A stretch of 64,000 bases of DNA from Dinochytrium kinnereticum. Its lineage: Eukaryota; Chytridiomycota; Chytridiomycetes; Chytridiales; Chytridiaceae. Position numbers and translations under genes: made by a program. The notes beneath the pieces were generated by a model. It did no database searches, was not told the origin of the DNA, and saw only the letters and a list, made by a program, of their open reading frames with translations. The DNA is taken from contig JADGJT010000008.1 of the NCBI GenBank assembly GCA_027604005.1, positions 62,001 through 126,000 of the forward strand, written 5' to 3'. Positions 54,400 through 64,000 of the stretch are shown piece by piece (the stretch's first letter is position 1; each line of letters starts with the position of its first letter).

Positions 54400-56322
54400 T
54401 TACAATTGGGAAGCAGCACTCATGGTATAGGCTCCCATGTTCTCAAAGTACATCCAATCCCCAACGTTCATCTCAGGAAGAAGGGTTTCCCTAGTGATGC
54501 AATCAAACGAGTCGCAGGTTGGTCCCCAAATGCTGCAAGAGTACTCAAGCTCGCCATCAGGCTTGTTATGCTCGCCATAGTAGAACTTGTTGTCCTTAAC
54601 CAGAACGTTAGGAAAGACAACCTGATGGTCAAAGGTGATGCAGTTGAAGCTCCCGTACATCCCATCGTTGATGTAGTCTGAGCAACAAAATAAGGAATAT
54701 GATACGTCAATATTAAGGTCATGGTGCATCAAGACAAAACAATTAAAGCTGACGGGATACTCACACATAAAGGCAGGGTGGTCATCCGCAGAGGGCTGTC
54801 CAGATCCATCAACAACACCTTCCTCAATGTTAAGGGTCATGTCAGACATGCGGGGCACGAGGTCATCCTTGGCCTCCTGGTCTCTAGGAACGACCCTACG
54901 CGCCACAACGTTGACAGCAAGAGTGTAGGCCGAGGCGACGAAGTACCTTCCGGGCTCGGCAATGACACGAATGTGGGAGGGGATGAACTTATCAACGGCA
55001 GGGCCGAGGACACTCACAATACTGTCAAAAGACAGACCTGGGGAGTTATTACCAGGGAAGCCGCCACCGACTGTTATTACAGAGAAAGAAATGAAAATAA
55101 TGAGACCTGTGTATTTCTTTTCACAAAAGTGAAGAGATTGGAGAGGGCTTACCATCGAGGAGAGACATCTCAAAGCCGTAGTTCTTAGCCTCCTCAATAA
55201 CCTTGCCAGCGTTGAAGACAGCGTCGCCAAAAGCGTTGGCATCAAAGCAACCGCTACCGACGTGAAAGCTAGAAACGTATTATTAGGCCAAGGAAAAAAA
55301 ACAGCATGAAAAACACCCAATTTCCCCTACCTTACACCAATAACGTTAAGATCCAGCTCTTGCGCCACCTTCAGAAGGTAGGGCACAGTGTCAAGAGGGG
55401 CACCAAACTTGAGACCAAGCTTGCAAAGCGACTTTGAGTCATCAGTAAGAATACGGATGACAAGCTGAGCATTAGGCATATGCTGCTTAATCTTCCTAAG
55501 CTCATCGGCATTGTCAAAGGTAACCATCGTGACGCCCCGGGAAGAGGCAAAGCGAATGTGAGAAGCTTGCTTGCAGGGATTCGCATAGATAACTTTGGAG
55601 GGGTCAACGCCGTAGTCAAGGACAAGTTGGATCTCGGCCTACAGAACGTAAAAAAATCAAATAATAAAAATATAATTAGCATTGAGGGACTTTTAGGACT
55701 TTTTTGAAGTTCCCCAGTGTTCTAATGCAAAGGCGGCACACTGTCTAGTACCTTGCTGGCGCAGTCAAACCCAGTGCCAAGGGCGACGAGGGTCTGAACC
55801 ACATTCGGGTCGGGGTTGCATTTCACGGCTAAACGATTGGCAAAGGGGAGGGAGGAGCATTTAGCCAGAAAACAAAACATCCCATCGACACCGAAAGCAA
55901 GATTCAAAGCAAAGAAAATGGCCAAGGCGATACAACAGCATGCATGCGATAAGAGAGTGACATGTATAAAACGAGAAAAACATACCATAGAAAGGCTCGA
56001 TGCGAGGCAAGCAAGTCCTCCATCGAAGGTGCTGACGTGCAACCTCCCCAAGATCGCTAACAAAAAAGGCATCCTCTGCCTCGGGGTCACAGTCGGGTGA
56101 AGAGGCGACGCGAGACCTCAAAATTTCCTCTACAGAGGAAGTGTCTTCGCAGATATCACTAAAGTAACCCGGGTGGGTTTGAACGGAACCATTACGAGCA
56201 ACAGGAGCAGGATGGGCCGACTTCTGAGCCACCGCTTTCACGGGGCCAGAATACTCGGCCTTTGTAACGTGGGCTCTCTTGGTGTCCAGAGGGGTGGTCA
56301 AAAAGGTTGTGGCTTCTTTCAT
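54400..56322 (-). CDS. SPE1: Ornithine decarboxylase
   Basis: Six exons, 55986-56322, 55752-55828, 55331-55638, 55153-55268, 54765-55070 and 54400-54677, give 473 residues. The PLP lysine K115 lies in FYAVKCNPDPNVV, restored by the first splice. Other signatures are VIYANPCKQASHIRFA, GVSFHVGSGC, DVGGGFPG (phosphate loop), IAEPGRYFVASA and FMYYINDGMYG. The catalytic cysteine C436 is in GPTCDSFDCI. All residues needed for decarboxylating ornithine to putrescine, the first step of polyamine synthesis, are present; the enzyme is a cytosolic dimer. The first 85 residues before the barrel are variable. The frame remains open upstream of the ATG at 56322 to a GTG at 56484, so a longer N-terminus is possible. 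Confidence 0.95.
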
Positions 56323-58189
56323 AACTTTTGGGGGCTTTATGGCGGAACGGTTTGAGGGATAAGTCGCGGTGCGAGGTGAGGATTGGTGAATTCCAAAGGT
56401 AGATGGGTAAGGGAAGTTGGATAGATACTCGATATCAAATAATAAACTGCGTGTCTCTTCAGGTAGTCGCTCTGTGGTGACCACCCTTTGGCGCCTTTAC
56501 TCCCCAAGGAGGGTCTGGTTGAATAGAAAGGAGAAAATAAATGTCGAATTAGACCTTTCATCATCTCCACCAAGTGAGGAGCAAAGCAGAGCATCCAACA
56601 CATCAAACCAGACCACTCCCTACCTGGCGGAAGGATCCCCGAATGGAGACTGGAAAGAAGAGGTAAACAGTTAGATTACATGTCCCTTGAAGAAAAGCAC
56701 ACACGGGCGGGAGAAATTGGATCGAGAATGGCCACCTCACCTGTAATTGTTTTGTGGCGACGTGATCACGATGCGCTGTAGGGCTACCCCCTCAGCGCTA
56801 GCTCTTAAAAATGGCCGTGGGGCCTGAAGGAGAAGAAATCTCACAACAAATAGAAGCGAACAGCAACGGATATCCTAAGCGAACGAGGCTTTGGGATATC
56901 GACTCAGCAAGGAGGTCTGACCAGGCAACAAACGGAAGGGACAAAGAGGCAAGACGGAGCAAGCTGAGCAACAAGAGGCAATAAGAGTAGCAACAATGGC
57001 CTCCTTGGCAGATGGACGGACTGCGATGGATTACGTGTGAGGTTGAGGTTGGGTCAGTGGTTGGGGAGAGGGGGTTGGGGGTTGGGGGATGGATTGTGAG
57101 AAAGTAGTTCGTGTTGAAGAAAAAAAAAAAAAAAAAAGGTGGTGGGAAATGACCTGGCTGTTGCAACCACTGCTGTCTGCCACTCTTTTTCTCTGCCAGG
57201 CTACAGTGGTTTGGGTTGGCGGTTGGTTGGTTGGCTGGCTGGGGGGGGTGCTTTTGTCTCTTCTGCTCCCTCTCCTCTCCTTCAGGGGATTGGCCAAACA
57301 AGACCCATTCGCTCTGAAAACGCAACTTCTCTGCCTCAAGAAAAGCTGATTCAAACACCCCCATTGGACAGCACACGCCGGAGAATTAGCTGCACACTGA
57401 GGGGGGCAGGGACTGACGGTCAGCAGGCCAGGTATATACCATGATCACGGCATTTTCACATTTTCACACCCCGCACAAGAACAACAACAATCAAGATTGA
57501 AGCACACACCAAGATTGATTGAAGCACACCATCCATCCGTCACCGCACAAGAACGCGCGTCAATCACTTGGCTACCACAACGTCCATTGTGCATGGCGAA
57601 GAAGGTTCAACAGAGCCACCGCAATCACCACTCCCCGTCATCGTGATTGTGAACGATCAGAAGACTCCAGCCTGTCTGCGTTTCTAACGCGGTCCATGCC
57701 GTTCCTCAGCGATCATTTTAGCCAGAATGCTTCTGATTGCCGTTCTGTTTCTAATAGTGGTCTAGAACTTCATTGCTAGCCCTACAGGATCCTTTTTCGA
57801 TGCTCCAGCCACATTAATAACTTTGAAAAGTGTATTTCAGCAAGGCTGGGCTGGGATCCAGGCGACGGTGTTTTGAATGGCAATACTGCTTGCTACGTAT
57901 CAACCTCCAAGGACGATCTTTTATAAATAATAGTAACGTAGGATGTCATGGAAGATAGCAGTTATTTGAGGAGCAAAGGAGAATATAAAGGCAGGGTTAC
58001 GAAAGGTGACAGAGACAAGAGGGCATCCAAAGACATGGTAAAGAGGAGACACATCAACACGCTTTAGAAAAAGGGGGGAGATTTAAGGCAGGATAATAGG
58101 GGCCATCTGCTCAGGTCAACCTCAATAAATGAAAAGAATAACTCAAATAACCACCTATCTCCTCAAGCCAAACTCACGCAAAAAAAGTA
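56323..58189. other. Long upstream region of the ornithine decarboxylase gene, about 1.9 kb
   Basis: This stretch separates the ornithine decarboxylase ATG from the stop of the next cyclin, both minus. It contains an A-run at about 57120-57137 and GT/GC-simple tracts near 57210-57250. A minus-strand ATG-containing frame around 56798-57376 is Pro/Leu-rich without a known motif. The region probably holds the promoter and a long 5' leader. Regulation of ornithine decarboxylase at translation is common in eukaryotes, but no specific element can be demonstrated here. Confidence 0.5.
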
Positions 58190-60403
58190 TCACCATCCAC
58201 TTCCCTCCTCCCTTCTCCCCCCAGAACTGCTTCCAAACCTCTCCCTCGTCGCCAGCAACTCCCGAAACTCAGCCACAGGCAAGTTCACTCTCGCCAAAGC
58301 ATGCACCCTAGGGCTAGACCCCCTAGATGCCCCACACATATCCGCAGCTACACCATTTGGCAAAGGCAAATGCACTCTATTCCTGTCCTCCAAAAATGGC
58401 ATGCCAGATGTCGTGGCAAACGCCAGGTTGGGTGGGGCAATGGGAATGGTGGGTGTTAGCGTCATGCCGTAGGCTCTTGACGCGGTTGCTGTGAAGGCGT
58501 CTAAGGTAGATGGGTTGAGTGAGGGGAGGGGGGAGAGTGTTGTAGGCGTTGCTGCCGATGGGACGGTGAGGAAGGGATGAGGAGCTGATGCTGGGATGGT
58601 CATAGGAGGGAGAGTCACAGTGGTGGTGGAATCGTTGGACGGAGTGAATGAAACCGAAGGAATGGAGGGCTGCTGTGGCTGCTGTTCAGCGTAAGTTACA
58701 ACTCCTCCCGACTCGCGCCTTCCCATTGTCGTGTCAATGTTAAGGTTCTGGGGCCTCTGATATCGATATCTCCCATAATCCCCGTATTTCCCGGCGACCT
58801 GCGCAACTGGTCTCTGTTTAACACTGTGAAGCCTCGTAACAGACCATCCCGTGTCATACGTCGTGTCGTCCTCCACCGCCGGGCGCTTCAACCTCTTCTC
58901 TTCAAAGTACTCCTTCCCCGTTTGACTTTTCTCACCGTCTTCCTCATCCTCACTCACTCGCCGCCTGGCTTTCTCACTCTCATCCTCGGTACAGCAAGAA
59001 TCAGCAGAGTGTGGCTCCGGCTCAACGAATGGGAAAGTTCCACTCGCCTGACTCGTTGGCGTTGCAGAGGCAGGTGAAGGTAGTCCACCGAAGGCACCCG
59101 CCCGCGTCTCCTTAACTGCCGAAGGTGCCGTCAAAGACCGATTCCACTCCCTCGCAAGAGCCTGAACGCCTCTACAAAACGAAATGTACTCTGCTTCATT
59201 AACATAAAGATTGAACCCAATCAACGCCAAGAGTCTGGCCTCTAACCCAGACAGCATCCCGGGCACGACCCCCAATATCTGTCCCCAAACACGATTTCCG
59301 TACGGCGCGTCGTCCGAGTATTTTTGGGCAAGAATGAGGGATACGGAGAGGACTCGGGCCTCTTCATTCATCATGCCGAATGTCCATGATTGGTTTCGAT
59401 GAGAGGCAGAGGTGGTAGCCCATAATGGACCTTCCATTGGGGTGAGACGGTGATGTGAACGACTGGAGGAGGAGGATTCACTATTGGCTTGGATCATGAG
59501 GAGACGACGAAGACGTTGGACGTATTTGATGGCGAGGGTGATGACGGGGAGAGGTATTCGGGTTATGTCGAGGATATTCTAATGTAACTTGAATTAGAGC
59601 CTGGCCTAATATGCATGGGTCGTATCTCACCTGAACGAATACGATCAGAAATGGGTTTATTCGCCATTCCAGAGTTTCGGCCAGGCTATTAGACGACCAA
59701 ACGTGTATGAAGAGAACGCAGATAAACCTGGCCAGCCTTGGGATCTGCTCTCGACCTTTTTTTTTGAGTCAGTTGGAGTCGCGATATAGACCAAGGGTCA
59801 GCAATAACCAAAGCACCTTTCTCCAAACCAACAAAATAAAAAATTAAACTCACCATAACCTGGATTTGGCACTGTAGTTCTGACAACCCTTTTACTGCTT
59901 GCATGCCTTTGAGAAGCTGGTAATCTCCCAGTGCTCCCAGCTTTCCATTCATAATTCACAGCCGGCTCTCCAATTTGCGTCGTCTCCTCTCCACCATGAT
60001 GACCCGCTCCAGCCAATGGATGAGAATGAGGATCCTGATGTGTGGGTTTAGAGACATTGCGATGATGAGGTCCAGAATGGGATGAGTTTGAACCGTGGTG
60101 ATATTGGTGTTCATGATAAGTGGATTTTGAGTGATGGTGATAGTTTGACTCATGGTGGGCGGGTTTCGAATCGCGGTGATAACTAGACTCATGTTGGGAG
60201 GTTTTCGATGAGCGGTGATATTGAGAGGCGTGGTCATGGTGTTCCACTTTTGAAGAATGATGTTGGTGGTGACGATAATGATTTGGATTTAGGGTATGAT
60301 GATAATGACGTGGCTCCTCATCCGTGAGCCGAATCCTTTTTGATGCAGAGGCAGTTAACGGCGTTAACGGGTTCCCCGCTGGAGTCGGGCTGATGTTTGA
60401 CAT
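58190..60403 (-). CDS. PCL/PHO80-type cyclin with His-rich N-terminal repeats
   Basis: Four exons, 59854-60403, 59728-59755 (28-nt micro-exon), 59631-59685 and 58190-59578, give 673 residues. Splicing brings REQIPRLAS and LAETLEWRINPFLIVFVQ together, matching the start of PCL cyclin boxes. The box continues ITRIPLPVITLAIKYVQRLR, EEARVLSVSLILAQKYSDDA, VWGQILGVVPGMLSGLEARL and GFNLYVNEAEYISFCRGV. Residues 50-127 are a His-rich tandem repeat (separate entry). The C-terminal 330 residues are disordered and Ser/Thr/Pro-rich. PCL cyclins partner Pho85-type CDKs. The partner and target here are unknown. It lies 1.2 kb downstream of a second cyclin of the same class. Confidence 0.86.
60023..60256 (-). 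repeat. His-rich tandem repeat, about six units of about 39 bp
   Basis: Inside the cyclin N-terminus, units of about 13 residues recur: SSKTSQHESSYHR, DSKPAHHESNYHH, HSKSTYHEHQYHH, flanked by looser copies (SSKVEHHDHASQYHR, GSNSSHSGPHHR, NVSKPTHQDPH). The period is about 39 bp, in frame. Roughly a third of the residues are His. Confidence 0.75.
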
Positions 60404-61572
60404 AACGGTGTTCGCTGCCTAGGATTCCTTCACAGCAGTGTCCGTTTCCTCTCCTTTCACGATGTAAAGATAGGTATAGTGCCTGCACTTTTTTCCCTAC
60501 AAGCGTCTTTTGAGGGATTCCACTACAAAAGAAAAATGAGATGATCGGCGCCTCAAACTAAACAAGAACACACTGAGTGGGGAAGAATTAAAAAGGTAGA
60601 GACATAAAGAGATATATATCTTAAAGTGAACAACTAAAAAAAACCAATAAGCAAGCAAAAGAAGAAATGGATGGAAAATAAGGGCGGCAATCAACATTAA
60701 AAAAAAACAACTGGTTGTTTACAGAATAGGTAAGCAAGCGCATTCTTTTTCAGGACCCACCACGCCACCCCTCTTTGCTCGCCGAAAGCCTGGTTCCACC
60801 CGTCTTCCAAAAACGGTTTAGATGCAGCGATCCAGTTCTGATAGGCAGGGCACATCATGGAAGCAACAGAAGTCAAAATAACCAAGGTTCAATGGTCATA
60901 GGATCTACTTTTCCCTGTCTCAACGAAGTTTCTAAACCCGTTCTATCAATATTCCAACGATCTTTTACTATTGGCTGCTTACATTTGTTTAGTATTCTTT
61001 TCCTGGAGCTCTTTTTTGATTGCTTTATTGTTGAATTAACCACGATCTTAAAAAAAAAGCAACGAAAAACAGTCGCGTGCTAAGCAGATTATCCTTTTCC
61101 TCCCCTGTCCCTGATTGGAGTTGGGTGTTCAAATGAGCGACGACAAGCAAAGTAATAGATATGATTGGGGCGTGTCTCTTATTTGACTGTCGTCGAGACT
61201 GCCGTCGAATCTACCCATTTAGAAGGGGTGGAGGCGTCGGCGCATACTTTTTGGGCATAGTTTGGAACACTATCCGATCTGGATCGGATGCAGCCATCTA
61301 ACGGCATCTTTTTCATGGGGCCTCTGTAAAATAGATTCTGTACTGAAGTAAGCAGGAAATGTTGCTGGATAATGCGTGAATTTGAGGCATTAATCTCATA
61401 CATGTGGGTCTGAGATACAGCGAGCTTTTGAACACTTGAAGTCAAGCGCCATCAATATCTATGAGCATGCACAAAAAACTGCAAGTTGATTCATATCAAG
61501 TATTTTTTTAATAAGTTATTACTTCTTCAAAGTTAGATCTAACCACATACTAAATAAATAAAAAGGCTCCGC
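60404..61572. other. Intergenic between two cyclin genes, about 1.2 kb
   Basis: This is the region upstream of the His-rich cyclin and downstream of the next cyclin stop. It is AT-rich. A minus-strand frame at 61179-61445 begins with TTG and has no motif; others are shorter. I see no RNA gene. Confidence 0.5.
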
Positions 61573-63162
61573 TTAAACCCTATCAAACCCCATTGGTGAC
61601 CCACCAGGCGTCAAGGGCCACCCATCTTGATTGCTAACTCCAGGCCTGATGACAAGCGACGGCAATTCGCTCTTATCTACTGCTGACCCATTCCACCTCC
61701 CATACGATGACGCATATCCATTAACACATTGAGAGTAAGAAGTAGAAAGTGCTGGTTCGGACAAAGAAGAATGAAGTGCATGCCCGCTGCTCTCCCTATC
61801 CACGGCATCCCTCCTAGCGACACCAGAGAAATAGTTGGTGGTCAGCCACACCTGAATCCAATCGTAAGGGTAGTTGGCTGGGAGGACGTGAGAGGCAATG
61901 ACGGGTCGAGAAGGCGGTGGGGATTTGTCCATGTAAGTTGTGGAAGGGGACCGAGAGACGGATGGGCTGGAAGACCCATCCGACCTACTAGCGAGGGCTC
62001 TAACCGCTTCACCAAATTGCTCAAGCTCAGAATCCGTTGTGGTGACCTTGTGTTGAATGGTTGACAGAATCTCCCTTTCAAGGGTGACGAGATCTAAGTG
62101 GCATGTCGTAACCTTATCCAAGGGGCTCCTTCTCTTTTTCGATGGCGTCGAGTCATTGGTGGCGTTGCTTGTAGGGTTTGATTTTGCAGATGAAGTAAGC
62201 TTGGCCGCCTTTGCCCAAAGCCGTGCACCTGGCGCAGCATCACACGCCATCTTTGTAGAAATCATCAGTGCTGCGACAAAAACGTGTTCAGGGGTCAGTC
62301 GATCTGGTTGGTAAGCATTCGGCGAGCAACACTGGCAGGAGGCCGTAAAGGTGGCCGGGTAGTCAAAACTCTGAGGCAGCTGCAACCCGGAGGAAGGGTT
62401 ATGAGCAGGTGCTGACCGAGTCCGTTTGTGACTGTGATGCTCAAACGAAGGCATTAACAAGGACAAGCCAACCGCAGGAGGTTGCTGATGGTGGTGACAA
62501 GCTGATGAGTCCAAAATGGGCAATGCCCCCGCACCCGTGCATGCCCTCATCTCCTTGAATGGCAATCTCTCCCAGACTCTCCGACTGGGGTACCTGGACC
62601 GACGGTGCAATGCCAGAGCGTATCTGTCGATGAGGAGAAGTGCGTTCATGATGATGGGCAAGGAAACACCAGCAGAAGCGGCGCATGAGGAGCTCAGAGC
62701 GTGATGAATGGTCTCAATTCCTTCTGCTTTCATGTCTTGAGCGTCCTTTATCGTGATGGTCTTTATACAACAGGGACCGTGATCCCTGTGGTAAGAGGTG
62801 AGATGATGGGAATGATCTGTCGATGGGAATGGCGATGTAGGTATTTGCTGAAACGTGAAACGGTCACTGGTGAAGGTAGAGTGGGGCGTGAGGGGTGATG
62901 AAGGCGGGGTCGTGTTTGATGAAGCGCATGATCGTGAGCACGAACTGGGTAAGGTAGCAGAGCTGTACGTGCTTGAGGGAAGGTCAAGGAGAAAGTTGAC
63001 CAGACTCCAAACAAATCGTGAAAACTTGAATGGATCGCAGGGTGGTGAGGGGGTCGACGATGCAGGCATACTCTTCGAGCAGAATGCTGTTGAAGATGCT
63101 GATGTTGTTGATGTCATGTTGCTTATATGTTCAGCAGCCAGAGTTGAGTCCAGCGCGGGCAT
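61573..63162 (-). CDS. PCL/PHO80-type cyclin
   Basis: Single exon, 529 residues from the ATG at 63162; the frame is open upstream to 63240 but starts there with GTG. Cyclin-box pieces are FKFSRFVWSLVNFLLDLPSS, ASAGVSLPIIMNALLLIDRY, LTPEHVFVAALMISTKMACD and VTLEREILSTIQHKVTTTDS. They are separated by long Ser/Pro/His-rich insertions between the first helix and the rest and after IDRYALALHRR. The order (conserved Pro before IIMNALLLIDRY, a long gap, then AALMISTKMACD) fits PCL/Pho80 cyclins with expanded loops. The C-terminal 150 residues are disordered. It is the upstream neighbour of the His-rich cyclin on the same strand. Confidence 0.78.
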   Translation of the reverse strand: MPALDSTLAAEHISNMTSTTSASSTAFCSKSMPASSTPSPPCDPFKFSRFVWSLVNFLLDLPSSTYSSATLPSSCSRSCASSNTTPPSSPLTPHSTFTSDRFTFQQIPTSPFPSTDHSHHLTSYHRDHGPCCIKTITIKDAQDMKAEGIETIHHALSSSCAASAGVSLPIIMNALLLIDRYALALHRRSRYPSRRVWERLPFKEMRACTGAGALPILDSSACHHHQQPPAVGLSLLMPSFEHHSHKRTRSAPAHNPSSGLQLPQSFDYPATFTASCQCCSPNAYQPDRLTPEHVFVAALMISTKMACDAAPGARLWAKAAKLTSSAKSNPTSNATNDSTPSKKRRSPLDKVTTCHLDLVTLEREILSTIQHKVTTTDSELEQFGEAVRALASRSDGSSSPSVSRSPSTTYMDKSPPPSRPVIASHVLPANYPYDWIQVWLTTNYFSGVARRDAVDRESSGHALHSSLSEPALSTSYSQCVNGYASSYGRWNGSAVDKSELPSLVIRPGVSNQDGWPLTPGGSPMGFDRV

Positions 63163-64000
63163 GATGTTGAATGGGAGGTTATGAGTCGGCTGTTGTCGTC
63201 TTCGGGATAAGTTATATTTTGCTTGTTGAGGTGGGTTCACAGGGGCCTTGCGGTACGTTTAGATACTTTTTTGTTCAGTGCTTAATACAAAAGGCGTTGG
63301 ATGCAAAGCTCTTTGTTATTACGTTTTAACGATGTCCTTATTAGGGAGAAAGGGTGGTTACTGGGGGAATGTGGGGTTGTGAGCTCGCCAGAACCTCATG
63401 CGGAAATCTGGCGATGTGGGGAAGATGCAGTTTTTTTTTAGTTACTTTTTCCTTGTGTTTTCTCTAGGGTTTAATAAAAGGCATAGACAGGAGGAGAAGG
63501 CAAAAAGACGGCGTCCAGGCGGTGCGCCGTGCATATTTTGCTATGAGGCAGCGTAAGTGCCCGCATGTGGTCTCTCACACAAAGCAGGCAAGCGCGGGTG
63601 GTGCAAACTGCGCCCAAAGGTGCTGGTACCCTTTGCCCAAACACAGGCAACAGATACAGAAAAAAAGAGGGTTGGTTGGTTAAGGAGCAAGCAATGCCCT
63701 CTTTTATATTCACATCGAGTCAGGCTCTATGAAGCTTTCAAGACGGTACTACTATTGCTTGACAGAGATGGTTTTTTTCCGCTGGTGGATGAATGGGTAA
63801 GTCACGGATAGTAACTGGAAAAACTTTTTTCGAACTGATTGTGGTGGTGTGGAGGAGAATGCTGGATACAGGAACATCATGCATGTGGTAAAACGTTAAC
63901 CTTGCTAATCACATTAACCACCCAACATTGGCGATAAACCCTAGGCTCATTTTTATTTCCATGCAGAGGGGCAAGTGCAAATGGATGATGGAAACTTGCA
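63163..64000. other. Right-edge region without a supported gene
   Basis: This is the upstream flank of the last cyclin to the window edge. It contains T-runs (63430-63445) and short open frames on both strands without motifs. A plus-strand gene could begin near or beyond the edge, but nothing can be assigned. Confidence 0.4.

Noticed and set aside
56798..57376. 192-codon minus-strand open frame upstream of ornithine decarboxylase
   Set aside because: Low-complexity Pro/Thr/Leu product of simple-sequence DNA including a poly-A run; no splice links or family match.

Overview
The window is eukaryotic nuclear DNA, most likely from an early-diverging zoosporic fungus (probably Chytridiomycota). 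Genes are dense and intron-rich. Many introns are only 38-60 nt, with GT..AG ends and often a CTAAC/CTAAT-like branch site. Housekeeping proteins have fungal/animal-type orthologues. Two F-box-like/ankyrin proteins of a style that I associate with chytrids are present, one with about 18 repeats of the DPRVDP type. I see no rRNA, tRNA, transposon, CRISPR array or prokaryotic operon. All gene models were spliced by eye: exon phases were required to add up and joined proteins to match their families.

Layout. 1-4569 (-): N-terminal part of a giant acidic protein that runs off the left edge. 5560-6444 (-): small arrestin-N protein with a PPxY motif. 6935-8456 (+): AKTIP/FTS-type inactive E2. 8752-10821 (+): F-box protein with an XPA-like zinc region. 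11712-14321 (-): F-box-like/ankyrin protein. 14502-17319 (+): SulP transporter without a STAS domain. 17557-21664 (-): Sla2/HIP1 endocytic adaptor with a tandem array of five 75-nt exons. 21740-23822 (-): ankyrin/membrane protein. 24095-25021 (-): PHO80/PCL-type cyclin. 26217-30150 (-): TKL-type kinase. 30445-32559 (-): MFS transporter, followed upstream by a relic of a second copy. 32952-33802 (-): unknown. 33875-40067 (-): BTAF1/Mot1.

Right half. 40109-40690 (+): unknown small protein, 41 bp from BTAF1 and divergent. 40738-42285 (+): PAAF1/Rpn14 proteasome chaperone. 42379-44306 (+): unknown basic protein with a KEN box and an ABBA-like motif. 44355-44905 (-): HYPK. 45349-46286 (-): proteasome alpha-2. 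46857-49019 (+): REXO4-like exonuclease. 49971-52981 (-): Mch1-like MFS protein. 54400-56322 (-): ornithine decarboxylase with a long leader. 58190-60403 and 61573-63162 (-): two adjacent PCL-type cyclins, the first with a His-rich repeat domain.

The genes do not form one dedicated pathway. Loose themes are proteostasis (PAAF1, alpha-2, HYPK, F-box proteins, PPxY arrestin), cell-cycle control (three PCL cyclins, a KEN/ABBA protein) and trafficking (Sla2, FTS, arrestin). The most unusual items are the duplicated-exon array in Sla2, the KEN/ABBA protein, the F-box/XPA-like combination, the His-rich cyclin repeat and the MFS relic.
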